Part shown: positions 1-13,300 of the stretch, piece by piece
Layout of the letters: every line of letters begins with the position of its first letter
Numbering within the stretch: the first letter of the stretch is position 1
NCBI RefSeq assembly: GCF_001949145.1
Contig: NW_019091473.1
Location: 456,618-484,094, forward strand
Direction: 5' to 3'
DNA: 27,477 nucleotides
Source of the DNA: Acanthaster planci
Lineage: Eukaryota > Echinodermata > Asteroidea > Valvatida > Acanthasteridae
Notes under the pieces: model-generated
Seen by the model: the letters and a program-made list of their open reading frames with translations, nothing else
Databases searched by the model: none
Told to the model about the DNA's origin: nothing
Translations under genes and position numbers: made by a program

Positions 1-1192
1 AAAGCGAAGGGTGAAGCCAAGTGAAGACGTGCGGAGACGCAAACTTTTATGGGTAATGGTCCAGTGCTCAACAAAAGGTAAAACACAAAGGTAGAGATAA
101 TGGTGCGAGGAATTTGGTCTATGTAGCAAACAGAACTATATTGAAAAAAGGGTAGCGTTGTCCTGTGCTGTTCAATATCATTTGCCCGTAGACTAATCCG
201 ATGGAACGACGTAACAGTGATGGCACTGCACTCACAGGTGCGTTCTTATTTGTCGATCACGACCCCACTGCAGGTGGTCGAAGAGATATATTAATGCGCG
301 CGCACCTCCTTTCCACTAGCGTTGTGCCATCGCAGTAATAGCCTGTAATTAGCCTTTAATTACACCAAATTCCTCGCACCATTAAGCTTTAACAGTGTAA
401 TCATTATCAGGGCTCTACCTTGTATTAGGTTACACTGAAGAAACTGTTTACAAAACCAGGTACCCGTAAGTAAACTTAATAATCCTAGAGGCTCCTGTGT
501 TTGACATTCTGACAAGGACCGAAACAAGTTCCTGGCCTTAAAAACTACTTTATTCCCAAGCCTGGTCAGATTTTTTGTCAGATATGAAAGGGTCTTACGG
601 CGGGTCTTACGGCACGTAGAAGATGTCATACCAGACATCTTATACGTGTACCTCAAAATAAGCATTACCTAGGATTTTACCTGAACGGATTTGTAAATTT
701 TAATTCACTGGCACTTCCCGTGGCATTGATTCACCACAATGAGTACCTATGTAATACAGCAAGACGAGCTTTATACGCACATAAACGAACGTCCTTACAT
801 GGGTCGAGATTACATAGGTTTACAACTGGGCCTTTCGTAAAGCTTGCCCATGTCTGTGACATCATGCATGAAGTCCCTGCCTCTCGCTCCCTGGCATTCT
901 AAAAAATATTATATTCCATACTAAATATAATTGTTTAATTTATAAGGCTCATCAAACTGGTTTTTGTTATATACAACGTGACAAGCGATTCAATATACTT
1001 TTGAGTGACATAAACGTCATGCAATATGTAAAATCAATCTCCTAAATTTTAAACGTTGACATCATACCGATGTCTCAAAAAGTCCACTTGGTTAGTTTGT
1101 AGTTGCGTTTGCACAATTAATACTCTATCTCAAGCTCCGACACCAAAATAGCGTTCTCTTGTAGCTTGAACGGAGACAGCTTAGCTGGGCAA
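1..1192. other. 3' flank of TMEM175 and candidate 3' UTR
   Basis: No second gene is visible. For the minus-strand transcript, possible poly(A) signals are ATTAAA at 934-939 (about 255 nt past the stop), ATTAAA at 699-704 and AATAAA at 549-554; none can be chosen without transcripts. A 20-bp exact inverted repeat lies at 99-118 and 364-383. The 101-codon minus-strand frame at 360-665 looks random in composition. Confidence 0.45.
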
Positions 1193-1336
1193 TCAAAGGA
1201 CCTCGTAGTTCGTGTCACTGTTGTCACTGCGCGCTTCGACATGCCACAGCATTGCGTTCGGATTGTCGATTTGGGGGGACCGCATGTCTATGGAAACGCG
1301 GTTGCTAAGGCTAATACCTTGACTGCTCCGATTATG
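1193..1336 (-). CDS. TMEM175: TMEM175 exon 21: cytosolic tail ending YEVL
   Basis: A 144-nt terminal exon with 47 codons (466-512) and a TGA stop. The tail is polar and Ser/Asp/Asn-rich, starts HNRSSQGIS and ends NYEVL. The acceptor is tgctaattcacag after a T-rich stretch, and the phase (0) matches exon 20. YEVL fits the YXX-hydrophobic AP-complex signal at the very C-terminus, in keeping with a lysosomal protein. The tail is not conserved with human, so the assignment rests on phase, splice site and composition. Confidence 0.78.
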   Translation of the reverse strand, partial: HNRSSQGISLSNRVSIDMRSPQIDNPNAMLWHVEARSDNSDTNYEVL

Positions 1337-4300
1337 CTGTGAATTAGCAGATAAACAGATCAAACACAGTACTGTCGGAAAAATCAAGCTGATGTTTACA
1401 AGAAATTTGGATTCAGCCTAGATCGTAACATACCTATCCTCACTCTGCTCTTTAAAAAGCATACAGACGAACATACTCTGGAATACGTACAGATGGAATT
1501 ATAAACAACAGTACATCTGTTATGATACTCACAGGCAAAAACCATTTATGCCGCGTTGGTGATGTTAGCCATGGACAGACATTCAAGAGAGACAGAAAGA
1601 TAATGGCAAATTAGGATGAAAGACAACACGGAAACAACAGACAGACAAACTGACGAATTCTATTGACAAACTGATACAGAAACTAGACAGGTGGCAGTAA
1701 CATTATGCAATAAAATGGAGAGGAATATGAGCGTGAGTAAAACCAGCAAAGCCTCCAATGTGAATTCTAAAACATAACTTAAAAGGTTAATTCGAAAATA
1801 CACCAGAGAAAGAAACCCCTTTGGAACAGCCTAATCCATAAATTACAGCGGAGAGAGCAAGCGGTTGAAACAACAAGGTAAGAAAAAAAAGAAAGGCAGT
1901 ACTTACAAGGACAACTTCGATTATAAGTTTGATTAATAGGAAGATGATAGGAATGGTCAATTCCACCTGAGCAAGTCAAAAGGAATTAATTATCAACAAA
2001 TTAAAACAAAGATTTCATGATGTCACACAATAGTGATTGATGCAACACGTTAATAATAGGGACAATACTATGGTGACAATGTGGCTTGTACATTCGGAAG
2101 ATGGTCATGGGAAGGGGCTTGTATGTTTAAGGAGTATTGAACACATTTTGACATTTGTTTGAAAAAATATACTCAATAGCTTGAATGGATCACTTACCGC
2201 ATGAATGATATTAACTTTAAATGGGGATGAACCGAATGCAGAGCAGAATATGACTAAACTAAAAGAAAAAAGGAAAAAAACAAAATAAAAAAATCAGGCT
2301 CTTGGGCTGATAGAACATAGTCAGTTAATCAAAATACCCTTGTAATCATTGCCACCCTCCCCAGCAATCTTCAAGCAACGACTATTCTGATACTATGACT
2401 ACTCTTGGATATATATCACTACTCTAAGATCACCACCACAACCCCATCGTGCACCACCCACACCTTCCTTACCATTTTATAATCATTTTCACAAACAACC
2501 ATATCTACAATGAACCTCGTACCTCATGATTGGATAAACGAGAAGAAGACACATTATTCGTCCTATGTGCAATCTGTCCGGCCTTGATGCCAAATGCTTG
2601 TCCCTGCCACGCCAAAAACCAACAAACAGGAAACAGACACATGCATAGACGACACCAACTGATAATTCATGAAAAGAAATAAAACTTGAAATGAAACTTA
2701 TCTTTCAATGAAATCTAATTTGATAAATCCAAGCCGGACACCATCAATATCGCTGTCTAATGGTACTTGAGTCAATCCTTGCGTCACTGTTGACGTGGTA
2801 ATATATAAAACAGTCGTTTTGTGCCAACGCTTACCGTTTCCAATGTGCTGCTAACCAAAACAGCAACTGGCAGACAGATGTGAAGAAGATAAGGACACAG
2901 TGGAACTGCACGGCTATGTTCTCATTCCTACCCGCCTTCTATCAGTCAGAAACAAAATATACAAACAAACGAAAAATACACGCAGAGCTGAAATCAATTC
3001 ATTCTAGTAGTATTGGTATTTTAACATAAATCAGGGAGCTCAATCATGGACACATTGTAAACACACGTGTTAATGTATAACGCCTTCCTGGTAATACCTT
3101 ATGAACGTGTTACAATCCAAAGCTAAACACGTTGTGTTTTTTCATCAAATAGGTGTTGATGTGTTGATAAATTTAGACGCAGTGAAACCTTTGGGTGTTA
3201 ATAACAAGACACAAAAACGTGTTTATTGGGTGGTAACTCTTTCTGAACACCGAAATACCCTTATTTTCAAAAAGTTGTTTCATTTTAAACGGTTACATGT
3301 TTGAAATTAACGCAAAGATGCATTTATAATGGGCGTTAGTTTTTACAGTGCAAATTGCATGAGAAATTATTTCAGTGGTTCAGTGTCTTTAATATTGTAT
3401 TTTCATTGGCCACAAAATGCTCACTTGATCGAAGAGAGATAAATACGTCACCCTCACCACTGGACAACACATTGTGATATTAAAGATTACTCTCTACACC
3501 ACAATCCAAACAACAATGTTGGGGGGACTGCTCCCTAGACTATATCCATTGGTACCTCTGTTACTTTCACCATAGATTGGATAATAAATGCAGCAAACTT
3601 TGTAGGAGCAGCGAACTGGCACACAATACAATCAACTATTGGAACACTGGGATTTTTGTCGACGATTGAAGTTCGTTTTTTCGTTTAAGAATTCCTTGGC
3701 ACTGTGTCTGCTAAGCTTTCACTAGAGCTTGGTGTTACCGTAGGCTATGTGGTCACACCCACGATTAACCTAGACTATTTGGCTGATTTCAGGCGGCTTG
3801 ATCTCGATTTGTTATTCGTTGGACGGTCGCTCGAACGCCGGGAACGTAGGGCCGTTATTGCTTGTAATAAGTGACAAGCAGCATGCAACATGGTGGTGTC
3901 CTAATGCGTTATTTGAGAGTTAATGTTTGGGTAACTCTAAATTCTTCGTCATTTAAAAAGAAACATTTATTTCTGTGTGATGGAAAACTACGGTATTAAT
4001 GCTAATTTTGCAAAACTTTCCATTATCTCTGGCTTTGTAAGCCATCTCGCTAGCTTTTACAGCTGTTCAAAAACCAGATCTCACGCGTTTTTCCGTGTGT
4101 TCCTGTACAAACCTGACGAGGACGTGGTGTGTGATCCTGTTCTGAGAACAGTGTTCTTGGGTCACGCGAGAACAAGAAACCCATGTCAAGAACAGTCCAC
4201 CTGAACTCGACCACTGAATGAATTCATCAGGTTTTTTTTAAAGAGCACAGCAACCTAAGTTAAAAGTATTCAGAAATGAATCTGTTCGTGTCAATGCGGC

Positions 4301-7300
4301 ATTAAATCCCGTTTTCTGCTCAAATCGCTCTTACCTCCACTGAAAATACTGACACCAACTGGAACCCAACAGGAACAACGCTGATGAACAACAAAGTCTA
4401 CAAAGAGGTGGAGAAGATTGCCAGTACTGTAAATTGGGAAGAGAAATTAACTTCGCAATACTGTCAGGTTCTTTTACTACTGACTTGCTCGGCCCCGCTG
4501 TGTCTGTAATCACTCACTGTGTCAAACTTGAAAACAGTATGCACGAAATCTTGCAGAAACCCAACAAATACAATATTGGTAAACAGGGTAACCGAAAATA
4601 AAAACCACTTACCAATCGGTTGAACAGCAAAAGAAGACGGCTGAGCCTCTGAATATACTACATGGGAAATAAGGAGTGGGTTGAGGAAAAAGAGACAACT
4701 TGGAGCTGATTTAACTCGGAATGTTCAAGGGACAAATAAATTGACAAAAATTCCTTGCGTAGTTTATCAAGCAGATTTACTCTGGGGAAGAATATTTTCC
4801 AATAGCACTAACAAGAGTTGTAATTCTTTTCGTGTAAAGGTTCCCCCTTTAGCCTATCACAACTGACCGCTTTAAGTTTGCACAAGAACATATAAATGTA
4901 CATGTACAGCACAAGACATAACTGCATTGCTGTGGACTTAAATGCAATTCAGATATCACCCAACTGAGGAACAGTCACAGACATCGGTAAATTGACCATT
5001 CTGACTCGACGTAATTCGACAGAAAATGACAAGGAAAATCCGTACCTTAATTGTTTCTTACATGGATGTACTTACGTAAAACATGGAGTAATTGATGTAC
5101 CAGATCATGCCTGATGAAGACAAAAACACCGTCATTATGTGAACACAGAAGTAATGTGTACATTTCAAACGGATGACTTTTACTTTCACAAGTCATGAAG
5201 TCTAACTGATCATGCCTGATGAAGACAAGAGAACACCTTCAAAATTGCGTGAACAAGAGAACAATGTGTGCATCAGTCTAAAGGATGTCTTTCCGCGGTC
5301 GTAAATTCTCACCGATAGTTAGAAAAGTCGATACATATGCCAAGAGGGCCTCCTTCTTGTCCAGTAGAGATTGATACAATTCTTCCTTTTCCATGTTTGG
5401 ATCCAATGGCAGCAAGGAATCAGATCTGTCGACAACAGAAAGGCAACATTATCAACAAACAGTAATGTCATCTGTCGTCATCACCGATGATGCCATGATC
5501 AATGTCTCTATCCCCACCTAGGAAAGCATCACACCATTAGCATCAGTACCAACGTATTTATCTATGCAAGTGATATTCTTGGCTCTGTTACCGACGGTGC
5601 AAAATATATGTATACTGTTGGTAAGTGAAATTTGAAGCTTTGCATGGTGGAAGTTAGATGAGATATAGGCTTGCGGGTATACCACGGAATATAAATCGCT
5701 TTTAAAAGAGGTGTGGATATTAGAAGAACCGGTGAGATCTAACTCGACGTTTCTCCTAAGGACGGCCAGAGCATCGAGTTAATTGTCACCAGTTCTTCTA
5801 AGGTCTTCCAAAAGATGTGGATTCCAGGGTGTACCCGCAAGCTTAAATCTTTTGCTGATGGTACTACATTAATCGTAAGTGGCATGGATGTTCATAAAAT
5901 AAAAGGAAAATCGTCAAACAGAGTGACTCAGTCATGAACTGGATAAAACAAATTACCTTGTAAATTCATCTTAACAAGATAGCAATTATGTTATTTGGTT
6001 CCAGGGCTAAGCTAAATAACATATTGATTTTTACTTTCAATGATTGTGGCAATGCAAGTCAGGGTTACCAAGTACCTAGGGCTGTTACTCGATGCAGAAT
6101 TCATGGAATGAGTTGAGAGGGTTACTAAATATATTTAGACTTAGCTTTGTATGCTTCCAAGGGTCAGACCATATATTCCCACAGATTCCTTGTACTTTCT
6201 TTATGACTCATTTGTTCGTCCTCATTTTGATCACTGTGCTGAGAGTTAGGCAGACAGATTCCAAACGCACACACAAACTTGAAAACTTCAGAAACGGGAT
6301 GCGAGAATTATCTCGAGTTAGAAATATAATACTCCGTTCACTGAATTATTTCTTGGACTCCAATTAATGCCTTTAAATAAAATAAATGCCTACCGCCGTA
6401 CTGTGTATTGATTTATAATGAACTACTTAGCCCAAGCAAGCTTAATGGATGATTTAATTCCATCAAATCTGGTTAACAATTATAGCAAACGAAGTGCTTC
6501 AGCTCTCTGGTGGTTTCAAAGTTCAAGACAGAATGTCCATGGCACAACCCCCTTTTGATGGGATTTATATATGGAATAACCTGGACCAGTCTGTGAAATC
6601 AACATCATCACTTGGCAGTGTAAAATCATCCCTGTTATCTGTCCTCCGAGAGTTTTAGTAAGAGTGTGTTTACCTTGTCTTGTGCTCCGTATTCAGATGT
6701 TTTTAACATTCTGTTTTTACCCTTTTTAGGTATGTCTTATTTTCGTTTAATTCCCTTTTATAAATAAAACTTGAATACTGTCATTACTGTAACCTTCTGC
6801 CCTAACCATTCCACCCCCTCTCCAGTTATGACCATCACTGTCATAACCATGTCTCAGTCATAATTGTCGTCATTTCTCGCGCTGTGATATCTAATTACTT
6901 TCGCCACAGTAGTCTAGCCTCTAATAGCATGACTGCAACATTTTATCCAAAGCTGCATACAGTGAGCATGTTTGCCTTCGATTTTCTACGCAGGTTCATG
7001 ATGGTTTATGACATCCTGCGCACCAGTTGCTGCGGCGAAATAGAACCACTTACGTGATGTCTAGAATGATCAGAGTTGCCACGATGATGAAAACACCGTC
7101 CGTAAAAGCTGTAGACAACACAAACTGGATGAGTATAAGCAAGCATATCACCAGAGGAGTTATATGAATACTGTATCAAGTGTGCCCAAACTTGTAGCAT
7201 TAGGGCAATTCCAATAAGTTAGTTCTTGATTATTTCAATAATCCCTCTTAAGTCTGTCTGTGGCAAGTTTTAGGGTCTAACGGAAAACGGTGCAGGTAGA

Positions 7301-10300
7301 ATAATGCATTTTAATAACTGTTTTCACTTGTATGTGATAAAAAGTATTCGTAAATAATATTATAGATCAAATATTAGAAATGTAGTCGTACATTTAGAAT
7401 GATTGGATTACAAAATTGCCCGCAGATGAGTGAATCGATCAGTCAAATCTGTTAGTGTGTTTGATTATCTAAACAACTGTTTGACCACTATCATCTATCG
7501 ATTGGTTGTGTGGTGCTGCGTTGGTTTAGGTAAAACACAACCACGATCATGCTTACTTTGTGTTCGGTCTATGTCCACATCTTCTAGAACGAACCGTCGG
7601 CATACATACGATCGCAGCCCAATGGTGAATGTGTTATCTAACCAAAGTGGACATTGAAAAACATCAAATTTCCAATTAAGAAAAATCTTTCGACACTTTT
7701 TATTGAGCTTTACAATGCCTATCAAAATTAGGAACTGTCAGAAAATCTTTTTGAGGCAGCATCAACACTGAGCTGCTAATATAAGCACAGATCACTGCAG
7801 CACCAGTGTCTTAAATTTAGAGTGCTGCTGCTAGGGCTTCATGGAGAAATACAAACTATACATCTATCCCTCGCCTTGACAACTCATGAACTCTTGACAA
7901 TTTCACTTCTCCACCTGAGATGTATACGGCAAATTTCTGCCCATGATGAACTCACGTCTTAATGTATGCTGACAGAATCCAACGAAGGAAATAAATTAGA
8001 GCATACGTATACCTTTGCGACTTCTGTAGATGGCGACTGCAACGATGCATACCCAATCCGTAAACATGATCAAACCCAGGAAGACAAACGACTGCACACG
8101 AATGGAGCAAGCATTAAAGGGAAAATGTAATACAATTATTTCAAAAAGAAGGGGAAAAACACCACCAACATAACAACTGCGGTGGTGGCAAAACCACCAC
8201 CACCACCACAATAAAACTAAGGACTGAGAGCCCATAAAAACCAATCGGTAAAAACAAAACATGGGTGTGACGGAAAAATCCTCAAAAGCCACGATTATAG
8301 ATTCTGTTGAGTTTCCCGAGTGTGTTGTACGTGTAATACAAAATTTCGCTGCCTGCAGCTTAGATATTACTACATGCGTATATAGCGCCTCATAACGCTG
8401 CAAATAAACTATCATAGGAGTCAGTCTGGTGACAGCGCGGCGTGGCTGGCTGTTCACATGTGATTTTTTTCACACAAAATGCAGGGATAACAGATTCGTA
8501 AAAAGGCTGTGATCGTGGCTCTGGAGGTTTCTCCGAGAAGTAAGGTCCAATGTTTCATCGGTGAAAACTCCAACGAGGAGTAAAGACTAGCCTCCTCTCA
8601 AGACTGACAATAAATCATTTTCTTATGAGTAAATACTTGTGTGCCCCCAGACTATTGATAAATGAAAATCATTGTCAGCCAGGTAACTGACTATGCAACG
8701 GGAAATACTGCTGAATGAAACCATTTCGTCTTACATCATGGTGGCAAATTCTGTCCAAAATGGTTGGTGTTGAACCAATGGATTTCATTAAGACGACTAC
8801 AGACTAAAATTATAAGCCTTTGAGCATATTTTTTTCAGGAATTAAAAGGAAATGCTAAAAAAGCATTTCTTCAAAACAGATCGTTTTTGTTCATGGCTTT
8901 TAGGCCTAAGAGTTTCACTGGAGAAGCGATGTACATGCTCACGAAAACAGAAATTCTTTCCAGAATCGTCTTGAGACAGCCGGCTCATATACATATTTAG
9001 ATAGAATAAAAAATTATTCATGTCAATATCGGGAAAGTGCGAATATAGTAATTTTATTTAATTACAATTTTTCACAACCCCCTTTTTTACGAATGGAAGA
9101 GGCAAACAGACCACGATTTACAGACTTCAGCTCTCAAATCACTCCCCTGAATGTCACTTTTGACAATAAGCCGTTGACATTATTCGTTTTTGTTAATTTT
9201 CTGGCCACTAGAGTAGTAACCCACACTGCTTAACACGTTTCCACAAAATATTGTATTTCTACGAACAGAATATGGCCTTGTGATTTAAAAGTAAGAAAAC
9301 AGAAACACGGGAGGAAATAGAACCCACATACGGGAGCCCGTTTCTAAATAGCACAACTCATGCAAGCAATAATTTTACTGATCATAGTTTTCAAAAGCAA
9401 TATTTTACCGTTGGAACATTAGCTACCGCAATACCGATAGAGAAGGCAGACAGAACGATCTTCAGTCCAGCCGTTAAGAGGAACTCCACACTCAACCACT
9501 TCTGTTCATGCAGTGAAAACAAACGGCGAGAAAATTGCTCTCAGGAAAATAACTTTTTAATACCACTTATCTGTTTTAAATGCAAACCAGACAATTTACC
9601 TTTGATGATCCCTCTGCTAGCTGATCTGACAACATCTTCCCTCTACGGAACGCCAAAGCAATCATTATCCCCTGCCAAAAATAGCAACATGCTGTTACAT
9701 CACACCCCACACTTACAAAAATGGATGCTTATAATTAGATGAAGAACGTGCACAAGGCACTTGCATGAATACGTGAGGATATCACCTGCTATACATGTAA
9801 TAGAAAGACAAACTTATGCTCTGTACCTGGATCACTGAGAGAGCTAGAACACATCCTCCAAAAAGCTGCGAAATTAAGGAGAAGCGATAAAAATCACCCA
9901 CCAGAGCGACCTGTAGTAAGTAGAAAAGGTTATTTGAACTATCCATTAACTGTTCAAGTTGTTTCAGTCCAGAATAGTGAAACAACCCAGAGAAGCGAAT
10001 TGAAGAATAACAAAACTAATATTTACAACAATATTGAAATTGGTTGAAGGACCAAAGTGACACTGACACCGTATTTTTTAAACAACTTTTTGATGAAGTG
10101 CCGCGCGAATGTGCCGAGCACACACGGCCGACTATAGGCTCATTTTCATGAGGTTACATTTTTTTCTAGTACTTTCTAGTACGGTTTCTTGACAGGTGAA
10201 AGGTTACCGATTCATACTAACCAGCGCACAAACTATTGGCCCTGGAATTATGCACATAACAATTAAGCCATTTCAGTGAAACTGTCGCGCACAAATGTTT

Positions 10301-13300
10301 CAATGATAATTTTACTAATGTTTTGCAAACCCAAACTGGAGCAGTATAAACTTACCAGAAATGGGATTAAGGAAGCCACAAGTAGTAAGAGCTGTAAACA
10401 AAGCAGATGAAAATAAACGATCGAGAAAGAGTGACACAAAAAATGACAGAAGACTGTATGAATGGCCTTGTCCAAAAGTCGGCTATAAGGCAAGGTTAAC
10501 GTTTTTATTTTGAGAACCTGTGGATAAAAATAAAAGAAACGATTCTGGCACCAACCATAGAGTTGATATTGTTATATCCAAGTCTATGGCACCAACCTAT
10601 TTGACAGATTACCTCATTAAGGTAGATTAAAGAAAAATAATTTGAAAAGCCATTTCCCTCAGTACAAAGGTTCATGGCCCCACTTGAGGGATACATGTAG
10701 GCCTAGTACAAAATGAAGGTTTCTGGCTCTGAATATTCTACATCTGATTTTTGTGAACTGCAAAACAGGCCCCTAAATTGGAGGATTTTTGAACGAAAGA
10801 CCCAACATTGGAATTCATATGTTCCAAGAGCTTCACTTACAGTTATTTTTTATTTTGTCATCGATCTTTATTAAGGCACGTTGTAAATAACCCGCGGGGT
10901 CACAAAATATCAATGAGCTCGCGCACACGTCGTGTACGTGATTTACACACAGCAGTGAAGAGGGCGGGTCTAGTGAAATCATACCGTATGGTTTAATGGT
11001 GCACACCATCCTGGATTGCACAATGCGCTATATAACGCGTTCGTTATGAAATGATATTTAGGAACACCGGTTGAAAGTAAACTATAATTGTTGACACCGT
11101 ATTAATGAAAATGTCTGCTTTTCTGTAAGACTGTCGAGGAATTCGAGGGCCAAAATTTTGACTGAAAATTAAACAGTTAGACAGGGTCGTTATTCTAGTC
11201 GCAGTTTCGTTCAAACACGTTCACATAAACGTGTATGTGCTCGCGCTCTTAGAGGGGAGGGAACGAAGTGCATGTTGACGGGAAAAATGTTTAACTCTTA
11301 TTTTCAAAAGCATTACATTGGCTCCTTTTAGGGGGTGGGGCGGAGGGGTCGTCATGGCCTCTATGCCTCCCTCTCGATCCGTCCTTGAAATGAAGCACAT
11401 TTCTGGACGTTGCTGAGTTGAACATCTGCATCACGGAAGATAGACTACCAGTACATGTACGTATACTTTAAGTCAAAGACAAAAATGCGTAAACTGAAAA
11501 GGCTATAGGCCTACGCCAACCGAAAAGTCGTCAACTAAAAAGAGAAATCGCTGACTAAGCTTTCAAGGAAGAGAATACAAGGAAACTTTACTTGGTTTGA
11601 GTCGTTATAGCGAGGTTAACCATGCAGTTGCACATATAGGCTAGTTTGATGGTTTGCACGTTCACCGTTGAGTCAGATGTTAACAAACTCCGTTATTTCA
11701 TTAGTTCCCCGCCACTAAGACATTTGGTTGGTTTTATTTCATTTAGAACTTGACGTACATGCAGGCAAAGCAAACAGTGTAAAACAACGGATATTTGGTG
11801 ATTTGAGGGCAGTGCGGAGTGCGTCATCAAGTCTTGAGTCTTTTACATTCACAGCGCTATGCACGCGAGGGTAGACAATTTAATTATCAGCTCTGGTCAC
11901 CTCGATCTACAATGTCGATTCCAAGACGTGTTAAGCAGTCCAGAGACAGGATAGCTAAACCCTATCAATCACCGCCGCTGAAGGGAAGAGAGAATCGGAA
12001 GCCAGAGGACCCGTTTCAAAAAGAATCATTTATGTCCAAGAGTGTATCGAAGGCGGTTGTCTGCGCAGTCTAGTTGAGCTGCGTCAATCGGATACACTTA
12101 TCAAATTGATATCAAGTCCCGACTAGACATCAAGACAGTCACTGACCAAGTCTGTCCTATTACTAATGAAAACACTATTGTGAAGTTAGTCCTTGTTCAG
12201 ACTGCGTGCTCATGACATTAATGGCTAGAGAGCCTTTACTGTATGTGTCATCTTATCTGAAAATCACCTAAAATGAAATCAGGATTTGTATCGAGGAGGT
12301 AAACAAAGATTAGTAGTCAACCGATCGAAAAATTACGAAAAAGGCTCGTGCACCGTAGCCGTTAAGCTCGGTCAGCGTCAGAGGGCTTTAATGTACGATG
12401 TCACTGACTGTGTGTACATAGGCCTACAAAAGCATAACGACCATACTTAAACCTGCAGGACAAAGTCTGAAACCGTGATGAGTCTGGCTTCAGATTTCAA
12501 ACATAATATAAATATATAAAAAAAGAACGGGAACTACAAACAAAACTAGCCTTGGAATCGATCCTGACATGATATCCATACGATACATACCACATTCAGA
12601 ATAAGTCCGATGTCGCCTACGTACTCAACTCTCTGTAGGATCCTGTGAATTCAGAAAAAAAATAATGATGACATTTTGAGTACAAAAAGTTCATTTTTTA
12701 GACCTAATTTGACCTGGGTATACATTGTATAATCGTACCACACGGCCCGCGTCCAACTTTGGGGGAGTCTTAAGTTTGAAATGTACAATAAAGAGGAGAT
12801 ATACATTCTTCACAAGTAAAAATCCCACACCCCCCCATGATAGACTGAAACTAAATTTCTTTTAACTGCATTTGTCTTTCAATCGAAATCGGCGACACAG
12901 ACATTTAAAGGCAAGTACAAGAACGCAATTTGTCTGGACGAGATCCGCAACTAGAAATTCCCAATTTTTTTTTTCAATTTCGGGGGTTCCATGATGCCTA
13001 TACGGGAAATGAATTACTATAGCTTGTAACCACAAACACGGCTGCGCCGCAGTAGAGTTTGTGAGCCGAGGCAACAAAATTAGTGATGAAAAATGACAAA
13101 AGCCGTGAGTTAATAAAGACGAAGGAGATTAATCTTCCTGGCTGCCGAAAAACTGTATTCTGGCCGAGACCGTGTTGGTTTTCATTGCATCATCGCGTGA
13201 AAATCTCTCGTCCATCCATCTTAATAATGCACATGCGTTTTTTTAAAAAGAAAGACCGGATTTTAATTAGGCCCAAACTAAAAAATACAGTATTGCAATA

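Larger units (their letters stand above)
2604..5075 (-). other. TMEM175: Introns 13-17 of TMEM175
   Basis: Introns between exons 13 and 18: 4658-5075, 4398-4612, 3616-4334, 2867-3570 and 2604-2834. They are AT-rich with no repeat element or embedded gene that I can recognise. The 67- and 75-codon plus-strand frames inside (3101-3304, 3977-4204) show no domain or splice context and are probably chance. Confidence 0.6.

Noticed and set aside
1779-1906. Open frame continuing past the exon 20 donor to a stop, giving an alternative C-terminus.
   Set aside because: The donor is a strong gtaagt and exon 21 gives a polar, tail-like end in phase. Intron retention stays possible but is not the main model.
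2473-2504. A 32-nt minus-strand candidate exon reading IWLFVKMIIK, which resembles part of helix 11.
   Set aside because: Its phase does not join exon 17. The exon at 2523-2603 fits both phases and brings the family's YP.
4125-4200. Cluster of TTCTTG/CAAGAA/TGTTCT words with a CTGTTCTGAGAACAG palindrome.
   Set aside because: It could be a steroid-receptor-like half-site pair by chance. It is intronic and nothing else supports it.
4518-4549. A minus-strand candidate exon with good splice sites, reading FVHTVFKFDT in one frame.
   Set aside because: Its phase does not match exon 13 or 14, and including it would break the W-to-N spacing that exon 14 satisfies.
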